This document shows positions 15,948 through 23,606 of a stretch of 48,464 nt of DNA, piece after piece. This DNA comes from Verrucomicrobiota bacterium (lineage in GTDB: Bacteria; Verrucomicrobiota; Verrucomicrobiia; Opitutales; Opitutaceae): the NCBI GenBank assembly GCA_016209255.1, contig JACQWL010000006.1, positions 1 to 48,464 of the forward strand. Direction: 5' to 3'. Position 1 is the stretch's first letter, and the number at the start of each line of letters is the position of its first letter. The notes beneath the pieces are model-generated. The model saw only the letters and a list, made by a program, of their open reading frames with translations, made no database searches and had not been told where the DNA came from. The position numbers and the translations under genes were made by a program.

Positions 15948-16484
15948 ATGAAACTGTTGTCCATCCCCCGCGCGTTCCTGGTCGCCTTCTCCCTGCTCGC
16001 CCCGCTGTGCGGCGCACCCGCCGCCGCCACGCCCGAGGAAAAACTCGCCGCGCTCGGCCACAAGCTCCCGACCCCCAATGTGCCGGTTGCGAACTACGTG
16101 CCCGCCGTGCGCACCGGCTCGCTCGTGTTTCTCGCCGGCCACGTGCCGCGGGACGCCGCCGGCAAGGTCATCGCCGGCAAGGTCGGGCGCGACGCCACCG
16201 AAAAGGACGCGGCCGACGCCGCCCGCACGACCGCGCTCGCGCTCCTCGCCACGCTCAAGCGCGAGATCGGCGATCTCAGCAAGGTGAAGCGCATCGTGCG
16301 CGTCGGCGGCTTCGTCAATGCCACCGAAGATTTCAAGGGCCACCCGCAGGTGCTCAACGGCTGCTCCGATTTGCTCGTCGCCGTTTTCGGCGACCGCGGC
16401 CGGCACGCGCGCGCCGCCGTCGGCATGGGCTCGCTGCCCCTCGGCGCGGTCGTCGAGGTCGAGATGATCGTCGAGGTGGAGTGA
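15948..16484 (+). CDS. RidA family protein with signal peptide
   Basis: A 178-residue protein of the RidA/YjgF/UK114 family. The YjgF-like core (KLAALGHKLPTPNVPVANYVPAVRTGSLVFLAGHVP) is followed by DAARTTALALLATLKREIGDLSKVKRIVRVGGFVNATEDF and a C-terminal GHARAAVGMGSLPLGAVVEVEMIVEVE-like region. RidA deaminates reactive enamine/imine intermediates. This member resembles the YjgF/chorismate-mutase-like subgroup. A hydrophobic N-terminal signal segment (FLVAFSLLAPLCGAPAAA) suggests export, which is unusual for cytosolic RidA but common in this subgroup. The conserved Arg before the final strand is present (RHARAAVG). Confidence 0.85.
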   Translation: MKLLSIPRAFLVAFSLLAPLCGAPAAATPEEKLAALGHKLPTPNVPVANYVPAVRTGSLVFLAGHVPRDAAGKVIAGKVGRDATEKDAADAARTTALALLATLKREIGDLSKVKRIVRVGGFVNATEDFKGHPQVLNGCSDLLVAVFGDRGRHARAAVGMGSLPLGAVVEVEMIVEVE

Positions 16485-16548
16485 TTTCGATTCGTAGGGC
16501 CGGCGCTTGTCGCCGTGCCGCGATTCGCGAGGATGATTGCCCACGGAA

Positions 16549-16632
16549 TACACTGAATACACAGAACCCCGGCCAACTTCTTCCGTGTCTTCCGTGTGTT
16601 CCGTGGGCCACCAGTTTGAATGCCTTGGAAAT
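16549..16632. repeat. Dispersed TTCCGTG-type intergenic repeat, copy 1
   Basis: GCCCACGGAATACACTGAAT and the block TTCCGTGTCTTCCGTGTGTT followed by CCGTGGGCCA form an imperfect inverted repeat with a 9-bp internal period. The same block, including the following GTTTGAA.GCCTTGGA, recurs at 29926-30020. It lies in the 269-bp gap between the RidA gene and the aminotransferase gene. Confidence 0.7.
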
Positions 16633-16684
16633 CTCGCGGACCAATCTGCGCACGGCTCCAGCATCAATGCCGGATTCCGTCCTC

Positions 16685-16717
16685 GCCATCCGTGTCTATC
16701 GGTGTCCATCCGTAGTT
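16685..16717. repeat. ATCCGTGTC-type intergenic repeat
   Basis: CCATCCGTGTCTATCGGTGT continues with CCATCCGTAG. A degenerate version lies at 1948-1980, overlapping the helicase start, and a related CCACAGATTACACAGATGG block lies at 47980-48008. The units are non-coding or only incidentally translated. Confidence 0.55.
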
Positions 16718-16753
16718 GCCTACCGGGCCCTTCCGGCTTGGGACGTTTTTTTT

Positions 16754-18040
16754 TCACGCGGTGCGCAGAATTTTTCCCACCGCCGCCACGAGCGCGGCGC
16801 ACTCGGCGGGTGAGTTGAACACGTGCGTGGAGACGCGGACCGCGTTGAGCTTTTGTTCCGACACCGGCCGGCAGCGCATCGCGTGATCCTTGAACAGCCG
16901 GTCGAACAAGCGGTCGAACGGCACGGCCGGCGCGCGAAACGCGATCATCGACGCGCACAGCTCCGGCGCCTCGGGCGTGAGGATCTCGACCCCCGGCAGC
17001 CGGGCCAGCCCGGCGCGGACCTGCGCGGCGAGCGCCCGGCCGCGCGCCGCGATCCGCCCGCGGCCGATCTGCTCCTGAAAGCGCGTCGCCGCCGCCAGCG
17101 CGAGAACCGCCCCGGCGTTGCGCGTGCCGTATTCGTAGCGCAGCGCGGTGTCGGCGAGCCGCAGCTCGCCCGGCAGGAAGTCGAGCTCACCCGAGTACGC
17201 GCCCACGAGCGTCGGCGCCACGTCGCCCAACCGGTCGCGCCGCACCCAGAGCACGCCGGTCTCGTGCGGCGCGCCGATCCATTTATGACCGCTCGTCGCG
17301 AACGATTCGCACCCCAGCTCGCGCAGGGCGAACGGAAACATCCCCGCCGACTGCGCCCCATCGATGTGAAACCACACGCCCCGCTCGCGACACAGGCGCG
17401 CGATGTCCGCCACCGGCATCACGATTCCGGTCGGGGCGGTCACATGCGACACCTGCACGACGCGCGTGCGCGGGGTGAGCAACCCCGCGATCCGCGCGAC
17501 GTTGCCGGCGGCCGACTGCACATCGGGCTCGAAAAGCTTCACGACCACACCGCGCAGTTTCTCCTGGTTGAACCACGGGAACGAACCCCCCGGATGCGCA
17601 TGCGATTCGAAAATTATTTCGTCGCCCGGCGCGCGCCGCAGGCCGGCGGCGACGATCGCGTTGCCCTCGGTGGCGTTGCGCACGAACGCGATCTCGGCCG
17701 GCTCGGCGCCGAGGAAGCGCGCCACGTCGGCGCGCGCGTCCGCGAACAACGCATGGCCATGCTCGCATTGTTCCTGCAAGCGGCGTGTCGTCTCCGCGGC
17801 GGTGGCCAGGGCTGGCTGCGCCGCCGGGCCGAGCCCGCCGGTGTTGAAATAGGCGAGGGCGCGCGAGATTGGAAACTGCGCCCGCACGGCCCGCCAGAAT
17901 TCTTCGGGACCGCGCTCGTCGAACCCGGGCAGCGCCGCGGTCGCGGGCGGCTCAGCCCCGCCGCGCAAACTCGCGCCGGCGGTCAATCCGGTGGCGCCTA
18001 GAGCCGCGTGACGCAGGAATGCTCGTCGGTCGAAGCTCAT
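16754..18040 (-). CDS. Class V aminotransferase-like PLP enzyme, Tat-exported
   Basis: A 428-residue fold-type I PLP enzyme. The N-terminus MSFDRRAFLRHAALGATGLTAGA is a twin-arginine signal. GGLGPAAQPAL, RNATEGNAIVAAGL, IDGAQSAGMF (Asp227) and SGHKWIGAP (Lys253, the Schiff-base lysine) match the isopenicillin N epimerase/cysteine desulfurase-like group. No C-terminal desulfurase Cys loop is evident, so a desulfurase role is unlikely. The start codon overlaps the stop of the upstream DUF6807 gene as ATGA, indicating translational coupling. Tat export implies the cofactor is loaded before transport. The substrate cannot be deduced. Confidence 0.85.
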   Translation of the reverse strand: MSFDRRAFLRHAALGATGLTAGASLRGGAEPPATAALPGFDERGPEEFWRAVRAQFPISRALAYFNTGGLGPAAQPALATAAETTRRLQEQCEHGHALFADARADVARFLGAEPAEIAFVRNATEGNAIVAAGLRRAPGDEIIFESHAHPGGSFPWFNQEKLRGVVVKLFEPDVQSAAGNVARIAGLLTPRTRVVQVSHVTAPTGIVMPVADIARLCRERGVWFHIDGAQSAGMFPFALRELGCESFATSGHKWIGAPHETGVLWVRRDRLGDVAPTLVGAYSGELDFLPGELRLADTALRYEYGTRNAGAVLALAAATRFQEQIGRGRIAARGRALAAQVRAGLARLPGVEILTPEAPELCASMIAFRAPAVPFDRLFDRLFKDHAMRCRPVSEQKLNAVRVSTHVFNSPAECAALVAAVGKILRTA

Positions 18041-18891
18041 GCGTTCGCGAACGTCAGCCGGTGCTCGAGCCGGAGCAAGCCCCCCGCGGGCAGCGGCTGC
18101 GTTTGCTCGCGGTGGAAGGCAAACGCGGCAAGGGGGTTCTTCGCCCGCACGAACCACGGCAGCGGACCGTCTGGATGCTCGAACCGGATCCGCGTCCGCC
18201 GCAACGAGCCATCGTGCTGGCACGACCACTCCAGCCACCGCCCCGCCGCCCCGTGCACCGCCGCCTCGCCCGCAAGTCCGCCGTCTGCCGCGATGCCAAT
18301 CGTCGCGTCGCCATGTTCGTCGAGCAGATCGCGTGCGCCGCGAAACTGCAGCCCGGTGTAATGCGAACCGGTGAGCCCGCCAAGCGCGTGGTAATTACCG
18401 AGCGTGAGATCGTGGCCGGTGACGTTGAGCAGTCCGCTCGACCAGCGCAGGGTCCAGCAGCCGTCCCCGACCGCGGTCGCCAGCACCCGCTGCTCGTGCA
18501 GGAGGACGCGGCCGGACTTGGGCTCGCACCAGTCGAGCGTTTCCTCGAGCCGCTCCGGTGTCAACGAGCGCCAGGCGCGGTGCACTTGCGCGCCATGGTC
18601 GTCGCGCCAGCGGTAGCCGTCGGCCGCGTGATACGTCGGGCCGCCCCAGAAGTTCACGCCGTTGACGCTCGTCAAGGTGAGACTGAGCCCGTGATGCCAG
18701 GGATGATCGTTGGGCCGGAAATTGGTGAGCAGGTCGCCGGCGAGCGAATGCACCGGATGCGCGTACGGCCGCGGCGCCTCGTTCGCCGGTGTCGCCGGCG
18801 CATACACGTAACGCCAGAGCAGGGCCCCGTCCGGGCCGAGAGTCTCGACGTGCCGGTGCGGCTCGTGGCGGATTTGCAGGGTCGGAGTCAT
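18037..18891 (-). CDS. DUF6807 (PmoA-like) family protein
   Basis: A 284-residue protein without a signal peptide. NFRPNDHPWHHGLSLTLTSVNGVNFWGG carries the conserved DHPxHxG signature of the DUF6807 family (annotated as 'methane oxygenase PmoA' in databases, without a link to methane oxidation). The rest forms a beta-sandwich-like pattern (VLLHEQRVLATAVGDGCWTLRW, LGNYHALGGLTGSHYTGLQFRGARDLLDEHG). Such proteins are frequent in verrucomicrobial and planctomycetal sugar-degradation loci. It sits between the rhamnosidase and the aminotransferase on the same strand and ends with an ATGA overlap. Function unknown. Confidence 0.8.
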   Translation of the reverse strand: MTPTLQIRHEPHRHVETLGPDGALLWRYVYAPATPANEAPRPYAHPVHSLAGDLLTNFRPNDHPWHHGLSLTLTSVNGVNFWGGPTYHAADGYRWRDDHGAQVHRAWRSLTPERLEETLDWCEPKSGRVLLHEQRVLATAVGDGCWTLRWSSGLLNVTGHDLTLGNYHALGGLTGSHYTGLQFRGARDLLDEHGDATIGIAADGGLAGEAAVHGAAGRWLEWSCQHDGSLRRTRIRFEHPDGPLPWFVRAKNPLAAFAFHREQTQPLPAGGLLRLEHRLTFANA

Positions 18892-19037
18892 CGTCGAAGG
18901 CGCGCGGGGAAAATCAGCTTGGAAAACGCGATTGAGACCGCCGGAAGCGCGGAGAGCAATGCCGGTTCCCGCCCAACGCGGGCAAGCCGCCCTTCGCTCA
19001 GAGCGTTGAATCCGGCCGGTCCCTCTCCCGTTCGCCC

Positions 19038-21533
19038 TCATGCGCGCGTTTCCTCGGCGGAAAATTTTCCGCCGGCGAACTCGCGCCGCCCACCCCCGGG
19101 CAGCCGCAAGTGGACCGGCGTCGCGGCCGGCGCCTCGATCGCGATCGTGAATCGCCCGCGTTCCGCGCGCCACTCGACGGCGACGGGACCGCGCGGCGTG
19201 CAGACCCGCCCGCGGGCGTGCGCGAGCCCGCAGCAGCGGGGCGCGATGTCGATGGCCGCAAAACCCGGGGCGCGCGGCGTGACGCCCAGCACGCGGGTGA
19301 GAAACTCCAGCGCGGGGTGCGCACTCCACGCGTGGCAGAGCGAACGCCAGTAGCTGTTTTCCTCGACGAAAGTCGACAGTCCGTGGTCGATCATCTCGTG
19401 CCACGGACCGAGGAACTCCGGCATCCGCTCGTAGGCGCCGGACATGTCCAGGGCGCGAAAGATTGCGTGCCAGCAGAAGAAGGAGCCGGGCGCGAGCTTG
19501 GGGTCGCCGGGAAAGCGCTCGAGCACCCGCGCGCGTTCGCGTCCGCCCGCCGCTCCGCACACGATCGCGCAGGCGTTGCCATACTGGCTGATCTCCGGCC
19601 CGCCCGGCCGATCGAAATAGAGTCCCTCGCTCTCGGACCAAAAACGCGCCTGCAGCGCGCGGCGCAGCGCGGACGCCTCGGTGGCAAGCGCGTCCGCCTC
19701 CCGACCGCGCCCGAGCAGCCGGCACAGGTCGGCGACCTCGTCGAGCGCGACGATGTACTGCGCGGAGATGATACACGTCGGCCCGGCGTCCGCACCCGGC
19801 ACGACGCCGCGCGGCCACCAGGGGCACCAGTCGGTGATGTTCCAATAGGGCAGCTTCGCCGGCAGCCCGTCGGCGTCGGCATGGCGCCGGAACCAGTCCA
19901 GCACCCCGCACATCCCCGGCACGAGGTCGCGCACCGTCTCGAGGTCGCCCGAGCAGTAGACGTAATCGCGGACGTTGGTGATCCAATGCAGGGACCACGA
20001 CGGGATGATCTGCACGAGCCGCGACGGAAAACGGCTCTGCGTCAGGCCGTCGGACAAGCGCGACCAGTCGAAATGATACAGCGCCTGACGGCTCAGCCGG
20101 TAGTCGCCGCTGACGAGCATCGCGATCCTCGACGTGATCATCGTGTCGCCCGCATACTGCATCTGCTCGTAGTAGGGGCAGTCCTCGAAGGTCTCGTGCG
20201 AGCACAGCTGCATCGTACGCAACGCGGCCCGCCAGATTTTCTCCAGTCGTGCATCGGAACAGGAGAACTCGCCGGCGATCCGATACGGGTAAGCGGTGAA
20301 ACGATGCTGCACGGCGCAAATCTGCAACGGCTCGGAACCGGTGGCGACGCGCAGCCCGACGTAACGAAACGCGCGCCAGTGCAACGGCTCGAAAATCTCG
20401 CGCGCCCGCGGTCCCGTCCGTCCGGCCGGCTCCCAGAGGTCGCACCATCCGGAGATTTTTCCGCGCCTGTCGAACGTCCACCCGGCGCTCTCATCGGCGA
20501 AGTGCGAGGCGAGGTTGGCGAGCGACTGCTGGCGGCCCAGGAGTTTCGCGCCGGGGGTGCCCCACGGCAGCCGCAGGGCCTCGGCATAGGTGAGCCGCAC
20601 GGTGCTGCCCGCGCCGCCCGACGTCACGAGCCGCGGAAACGCGGTCGTGAACTCGCCGGCGTCGACGATCAGCTCGACCGTCGAGTGCGGCGCGATCGCA
20701 ACCGGCCGCCCGCCTGCGATAAGATCGCCCCAGCCCGCCGGCGCCTCTCCGCCGCCGGGGGCGAAAACCTCCGCAAACTCCGCGATTCGCTCCTCCTCGA
20801 GCATCGGAATCATCCGCGGCACGAGTCCGTAGGGGCTTGTCGGGTCGCGGCGGTTTTCGAGCCGCTCGGCTTTGAAGAGCACGTGCGCCGCCGGCCACTG
20901 CCGGTCATCGAAGTCAGGTTCCTCCCAGCCCGCCGGGATCAGCCGCGAGATGCGGTGCTCGAAGTAGCCCTGGTAGCCCTCGAAGGTCGTGTTTTCGTTT
21001 TGGAAACGGTGCGCGACATCGACCGCAACCTTCCAATGCCCGTCGGTGGAGACATCGGCCAGCGTGGCGCCGCCGGCGTTGCCCAGCGCGCCCTCGAGCA
21101 CAAAGCCGCCGGCGTAGGTCATCACCGAGCAGGGCGCGCCGAGGAAAGCCGGCCGGGGCGCGACCCGCGACATGTCGAGTACCAGCGCCGCGAGCACGTT
21201 GCGTCCGACACACAACCGCGGGCTGAGGTCGTGGCTCTCGTAAAAGTGATGGTTCACGTCGCCCTTCGCCGGACCGCGGCCCACCAGTGTGCCGTTGCAG
21301 AAAAACAAATACCGGCTGTCGGCCGAAAGGTGCACTTCGAGCCGTGCGGCGGCGGGGTCGGCCACGGCGAACGTCCGCCGGAACAATCGCACCTGGTAGT
21401 GCGAGGGCGACGAGGCCGCCGCCGGGGGCACCGCGTGCGTGCCCTCGGCCGACCAGATCCACGAGGCGTGATGAATGAAGGGTGGCACGGGGAATAAGCT
21501 GGCGCCGTTCTGAAATTCAACAACCGTTTTCAT
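19038..21533 (-). CDS. Alpha-L-rhamnosidase (GH78-like)
   Basis: An 831-residue glycoside hydrolase. The N-terminal beta-domains start with FIHHASWIWSAEG and FRRTFAVADPAAARLEVHLSADSRYLFFCNG. The (alpha/alpha)6 catalytic region carries ETFEDCPYYEQMQYAGD, corresponding to the GH78 DCPxxExxxxxGD segment with acidic catalytic residues, then WSLHWITNVRDYVYCSGD and PYWNITDWCPWW. The end contains the typical HPALEFLTRVLGVTPRAPGF. Members release L-rhamnose from pectic or other polysaccharides or glycosides. No clear signal peptide is seen. It is divergent from the TIM-barrel gene with only 16 bp between starts, near a LacI regulator, suggesting inducible control. Confidence 0.87.
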   Translation of the reverse strand: MKTVVEFQNGASLFPVPPFIHHASWIWSAEGTHAVPPAAASSPSHYQVRLFRRTFAVADPAAARLEVHLSADSRYLFFCNGTLVGRGPAKGDVNHHFYESHDLSPRLCVGRNVLAALVLDMSRVAPRPAFLGAPCSVMTYAGGFVLEGALGNAGGATLADVSTDGHWKVAVDVAHRFQNENTTFEGYQGYFEHRISRLIPAGWEEPDFDDRQWPAAHVLFKAERLENRRDPTSPYGLVPRMIPMLEEERIAEFAEVFAPGGGEAPAGWGDLIAGGRPVAIAPHSTVELIVDAGEFTTAFPRLVTSGGAGSTVRLTYAEALRLPWGTPGAKLLGRQQSLANLASHFADESAGWTFDRRGKISGWCDLWEPAGRTGPRAREIFEPLHWRAFRYVGLRVATGSEPLQICAVQHRFTAYPYRIAGEFSCSDARLEKIWRAALRTMQLCSHETFEDCPYYEQMQYAGDTMITSRIAMLVSGDYRLSRQALYHFDWSRLSDGLTQSRFPSRLVQIIPSWSLHWITNVRDYVYCSGDLETVRDLVPGMCGVLDWFRRHADADGLPAKLPYWNITDWCPWWPRGVVPGADAGPTCIISAQYIVALDEVADLCRLLGRGREADALATEASALRRALQARFWSESEGLYFDRPGGPEISQYGNACAIVCGAAGGRERARVLERFPGDPKLAPGSFFCWHAIFRALDMSGAYERMPEFLGPWHEMIDHGLSTFVEENSYWRSLCHAWSAHPALEFLTRVLGVTPRAPGFAAIDIAPRCCGLAHARGRVCTPRGPVAVEWRAERGRFTIAIEAPAATPVHLRLPGGGRREFAGGKFSAEETRA
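21521..21532 (-). promoter_or_regulatory. Possible LacI-family operator half (TGAAAACGGTTG)
   Basis: On the minus strand TGAAAACGGTTG overlaps the first codons of the rhamnosidase. It matches TGAAAACGCTTG at 22399-22410, just upstream of the lacI-like gene, in 11 of 12 positions. Both resemble the TGAAANCGNTT core bound by LacI/CcpA-type regulators. Because ATGAAAACG is also a common start context, chance cannot be excluded. Confidence 0.3.
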
Positions 21534-21549
21534 GTTTTTTCATCAACCC

Positions 21550-22401
21550 ATGAAAACCCCCGCGCCCGCCCCCAAACTCGTGATGTGCGCCACGCTCTGG
21601 TCGATGATCGGATGGCCGACACCCAGGCGCGAATGGTCGATCATGCAAAAACTGCGCGCCATCGCGGCGGCGGGCTTCGACGGGGCCGTGGCCTACATCA
21701 CCCCGGAAATCAGGGACGGCGCGGAACGCCTCGGCTTGAGGCTGATGAGCGGCTTCGATGCCCACGATTTGCCGGAGACCGTGGAGCGGCTGCGCGACCA
21801 GCGCGACCTCGGCGTTCATTACATTAACATCCAGCTCCTGAATCACGACACCCCGCCGGCGCAGGCCGCGCAGATGGCGGTGAAACTCATCCGGGCGTCC
21901 CGCAAGCTCGGGCTGGGCGTACACATCGAGACACACCGCGACACCGCGACGGAAACGCCGGAGAAGTTCGACGAGATTGCGCGCCTTTATCGCCGCGCCA
22001 CGGGTGAGCTGATGCCGGTCACGTGGGATCATTCGCATTTCGCGGTGTCGAAGCACATGCTGCCGCCCGACTATGCCGCGCGGCTGCTGGCATGGCCGGA
22101 GCTTATCCAGCACTCGCAGATGTTTCACCTGCGCCCGTTCAACAGCCAGCATTGCCAGATCCCGGTCACGGACCGCCGCGGGGCGCTGACCCCCGAGTTC
22201 CGCGACTACCTCGCGTTCACGGAGGATCTTTTCGCCCTCTGGCTCGCCGGACCGCGGCCGGGCGGCGAGTTGTGGGTGTGCCCGGAGCTCGGGATGAGCC
22301 ACGGCTATCATGTCAGCACCGAACCCCACGCGTGGCCGGACGCCGTGCGCTGTCGCACGGAATTGCTCGGCTCGTGGCGGCGCGCGCTCCGGCGCGTCTG
22401 A
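21550..22401 (+). CDS. Xylose isomerase-like TIM barrel protein
   Basis: A 283-residue protein of the sugar phosphate isomerase/epimerase (AP endonuclease 2-like) superfamily. MQKLRAIAAAGFDGAVAYI, GLGVHIETHRDTATETPEKFDEIARLYRR and MPVTWDHSHFAVSKHMLP contain the Glu, His and Asp residues that typically bind the divalent metal. The C-terminal ELWVCPELGMSHGYH supplies the last acidic ligand. ATG 21550 is chosen; the in-frame ATG at 21532 would overlap the divergent rhamnosidase start. It is co-oriented with the LacI and TonB receptor genes. It probably isomerises or epimerises a sugar released by this locus; the exact substrate is unknown. Confidence 0.8.
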   Translation: MKTPAPAPKLVMCATLWSMIGWPTPRREWSIMQKLRAIAAAGFDGAVAYITPEIRDGAERLGLRLMSGFDAHDLPETVERLRDQRDLGVHYINIQLLNHDTPPAQAAQMAVKLIRASRKLGLGVHIETHRDTATETPEKFDEIARLYRRATGELMPVTWDHSHFAVSKHMLPPDYAARLLAWPELIQHSQMFHLRPFNSQHCQIPVTDRRGALTPEFRDYLAFTEDLFALWLAGPRPGGELWVCPELGMSHGYHVSTEPHAWPDAVRCRTELLGSWRRALRRV

Positions 22402-22410
22402 AAACGCTTG
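22399..22410 (+). promoter_or_regulatory. Possible LacI-family operator upstream of the regulator gene
   Basis: TGAAAACGCTTG spans the stop codon of the TIM-barrel gene, 64 bp before the LacI start, and resembles the TGAAANCGNTTNCA operator consensus of LacI-family regulators. It is the best-placed candidate for autoregulation. A related but imperfect TGGAAAACGCGATTG lies at 18920-18934 upstream of the DUF6807 gene. Confidence 0.35.
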
Positions 22411-22474
22411 ACGTCGCACCGCAGGGTTTTCATTCCTTTTTGCTGAAATTTTCACTCAGCGCCGCGAAAACCCC

Positions 22475-23518
22475 ATGTTGATTACCGAGATCGCCAAAAA
22501 GGCCAGGGTGTCCCCCGCCACAGTTTCGCGCGCCATCAACCAGCCGCAGATCGTGGCGCCCACCAGCCTGGCGCGCGTTCGCGCCGTGATGCTCGAGCAC
22601 AATTACGTGCCCGCCCCGGTGAACCGGCGCCGCGGCCCCAAGGCGCGGATGTCGGAGCAGCGGCGGATCGGCGTGTGGTTCGTCGGCGCCAAGGCCAACA
22701 AGCCGAGTCTCAACTGGTTTCAGGATCAGCTGCTGCAGGTCCAGTCGACCGACACCCGCTACCGGGTGGACCTGCGTCTCCTGTTTGCCAATACCCTCGA
22801 TGAGTTGCCCGGCGCCCTGGCCACGGAAAAACTCGACGGCCTGATCATCCAGGGGATGGAGCCGGCGCCGGCCTGCCTCGCCAAGCTGCGCGAGCTGCCC
22901 CACGTCTGGTTCATGACCCGCCGTTCGGCCACTTATCCGGGCGATTACGTTGAACCCAACAATGAGGAAAACGGCCGCATGGCCGCCGATTATCTGCACG
23001 AAAAGGGCCACAAGGCGGTGGCGGTGATCAGCACGGACCCCGACTACAGTGCGGTTGCCCGCCGGGTGAAGGCGTTTGCCGGGCGCGCCGCCGAACTGCG
23101 GCTGCCCATGCACACGATTCTCGGCGCCTCCAACCCGGGTGTCGGCTACCTCGAGATCACACCGCTGCATGGCGAAACCGACACGCTCGTGCGCACGCTG
23201 CTCGCGAGCACGCCCCGCGCCACCGGGCTGTACCTGCCGGTCGACCATTTCTGCGGTTCCTTCTTCCGTGCGCTGCGCGAGGCGGGCCGGAAGCCCGGCC
23301 GCGATTTCGAGGCCATCGTCGGCAACTACAACCCGGTGATCTACCACAACCTCGATCACCTGCCTGCGGCGATCGACATCAACCTGACCACGCTCGTGCG
23401 CAAAGTGGTTGACCATCTCTTCTGGCGGATCGAAAACCGCAACACCGCCGGTCGCATCGGCACCCTGGTTTCCCCCACCCTCATCACCCCCGAGGCCGGC
23501 GGCCAGGCCGCTCACTGA
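22475..23518 (+). CDS. LacI family transcriptional regulator
   Basis: A 347-residue regulator. The N-terminal HTH (MLITEIAKKARVSPATVSRAINQPQIVAPTSLARVRAVMLEHNYVPAP) matches the LacI DNA-binding and hinge-helix region. The rest is a periplasmic-binding-protein-like effector domain (RRIGVWFVG, DGLIIQG, VEPNNEENGRMAADYLHEKGHKAVAVIS). It lies between the TIM-barrel gene and the TonB receptor gene on the same strand, so it likely controls the rhamnosidase/transport cluster in response to a sugar. The effector is not determined. A cre-like candidate site lies just upstream. Confidence 0.93.
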   Translation: MLITEIAKKARVSPATVSRAINQPQIVAPTSLARVRAVMLEHNYVPAPVNRRRGPKARMSEQRRIGVWFVGAKANKPSLNWFQDQLLQVQSTDTRYRVDLRLLFANTLDELPGALATEKLDGLIIQGMEPAPACLAKLRELPHVWFMTRRSATYPGDYVEPNNEENGRMAADYLHEKGHKAVAVISTDPDYSAVARRVKAFAGRAAELRLPMHTILGASNPGVGYLEITPLHGETDTLVRTLLASTPRATGLYLPVDHFCGSFFRALREAGRKPGRDFEAIVGNYNPVIYHNLDHLPAAIDINLTTLVRKVVDHLFWRIENRNTAGRIGTLVSPTLITPEAGGQAAH

Positions 23519-23606
23519 CCGCCGTGCTTTCCCATCCCAAACCCGCACGGTCAAACGCCCTCTTGCTCCTTCCGCCATCACCAGGACTTTGTCCACCCAC
23601 CCAACC

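Noticed and set aside
12652-16017. Very long overlapping ORFs (782 aa plus strand, 1099 aa minus strand)
   Set aside because: They are GC-driven open frames. Only the parts with signal peptides and family motifs (12718-14568 and 14883-15902, minus) are supported as genes.
19110-21497. 795-aa plus-strand ORF opposite the rhamnosidase
   Set aside because: Arg/Pro/Gly-rich shadow with no domain pattern; the minus-strand GH78 protein explains the region.
23409-23606. Upstream extension of the TonB receptor ORF
   Set aside because: It overlaps the LacI gene and would precede the signal peptide; ATG 23607 gives a normal receptor N-terminus.
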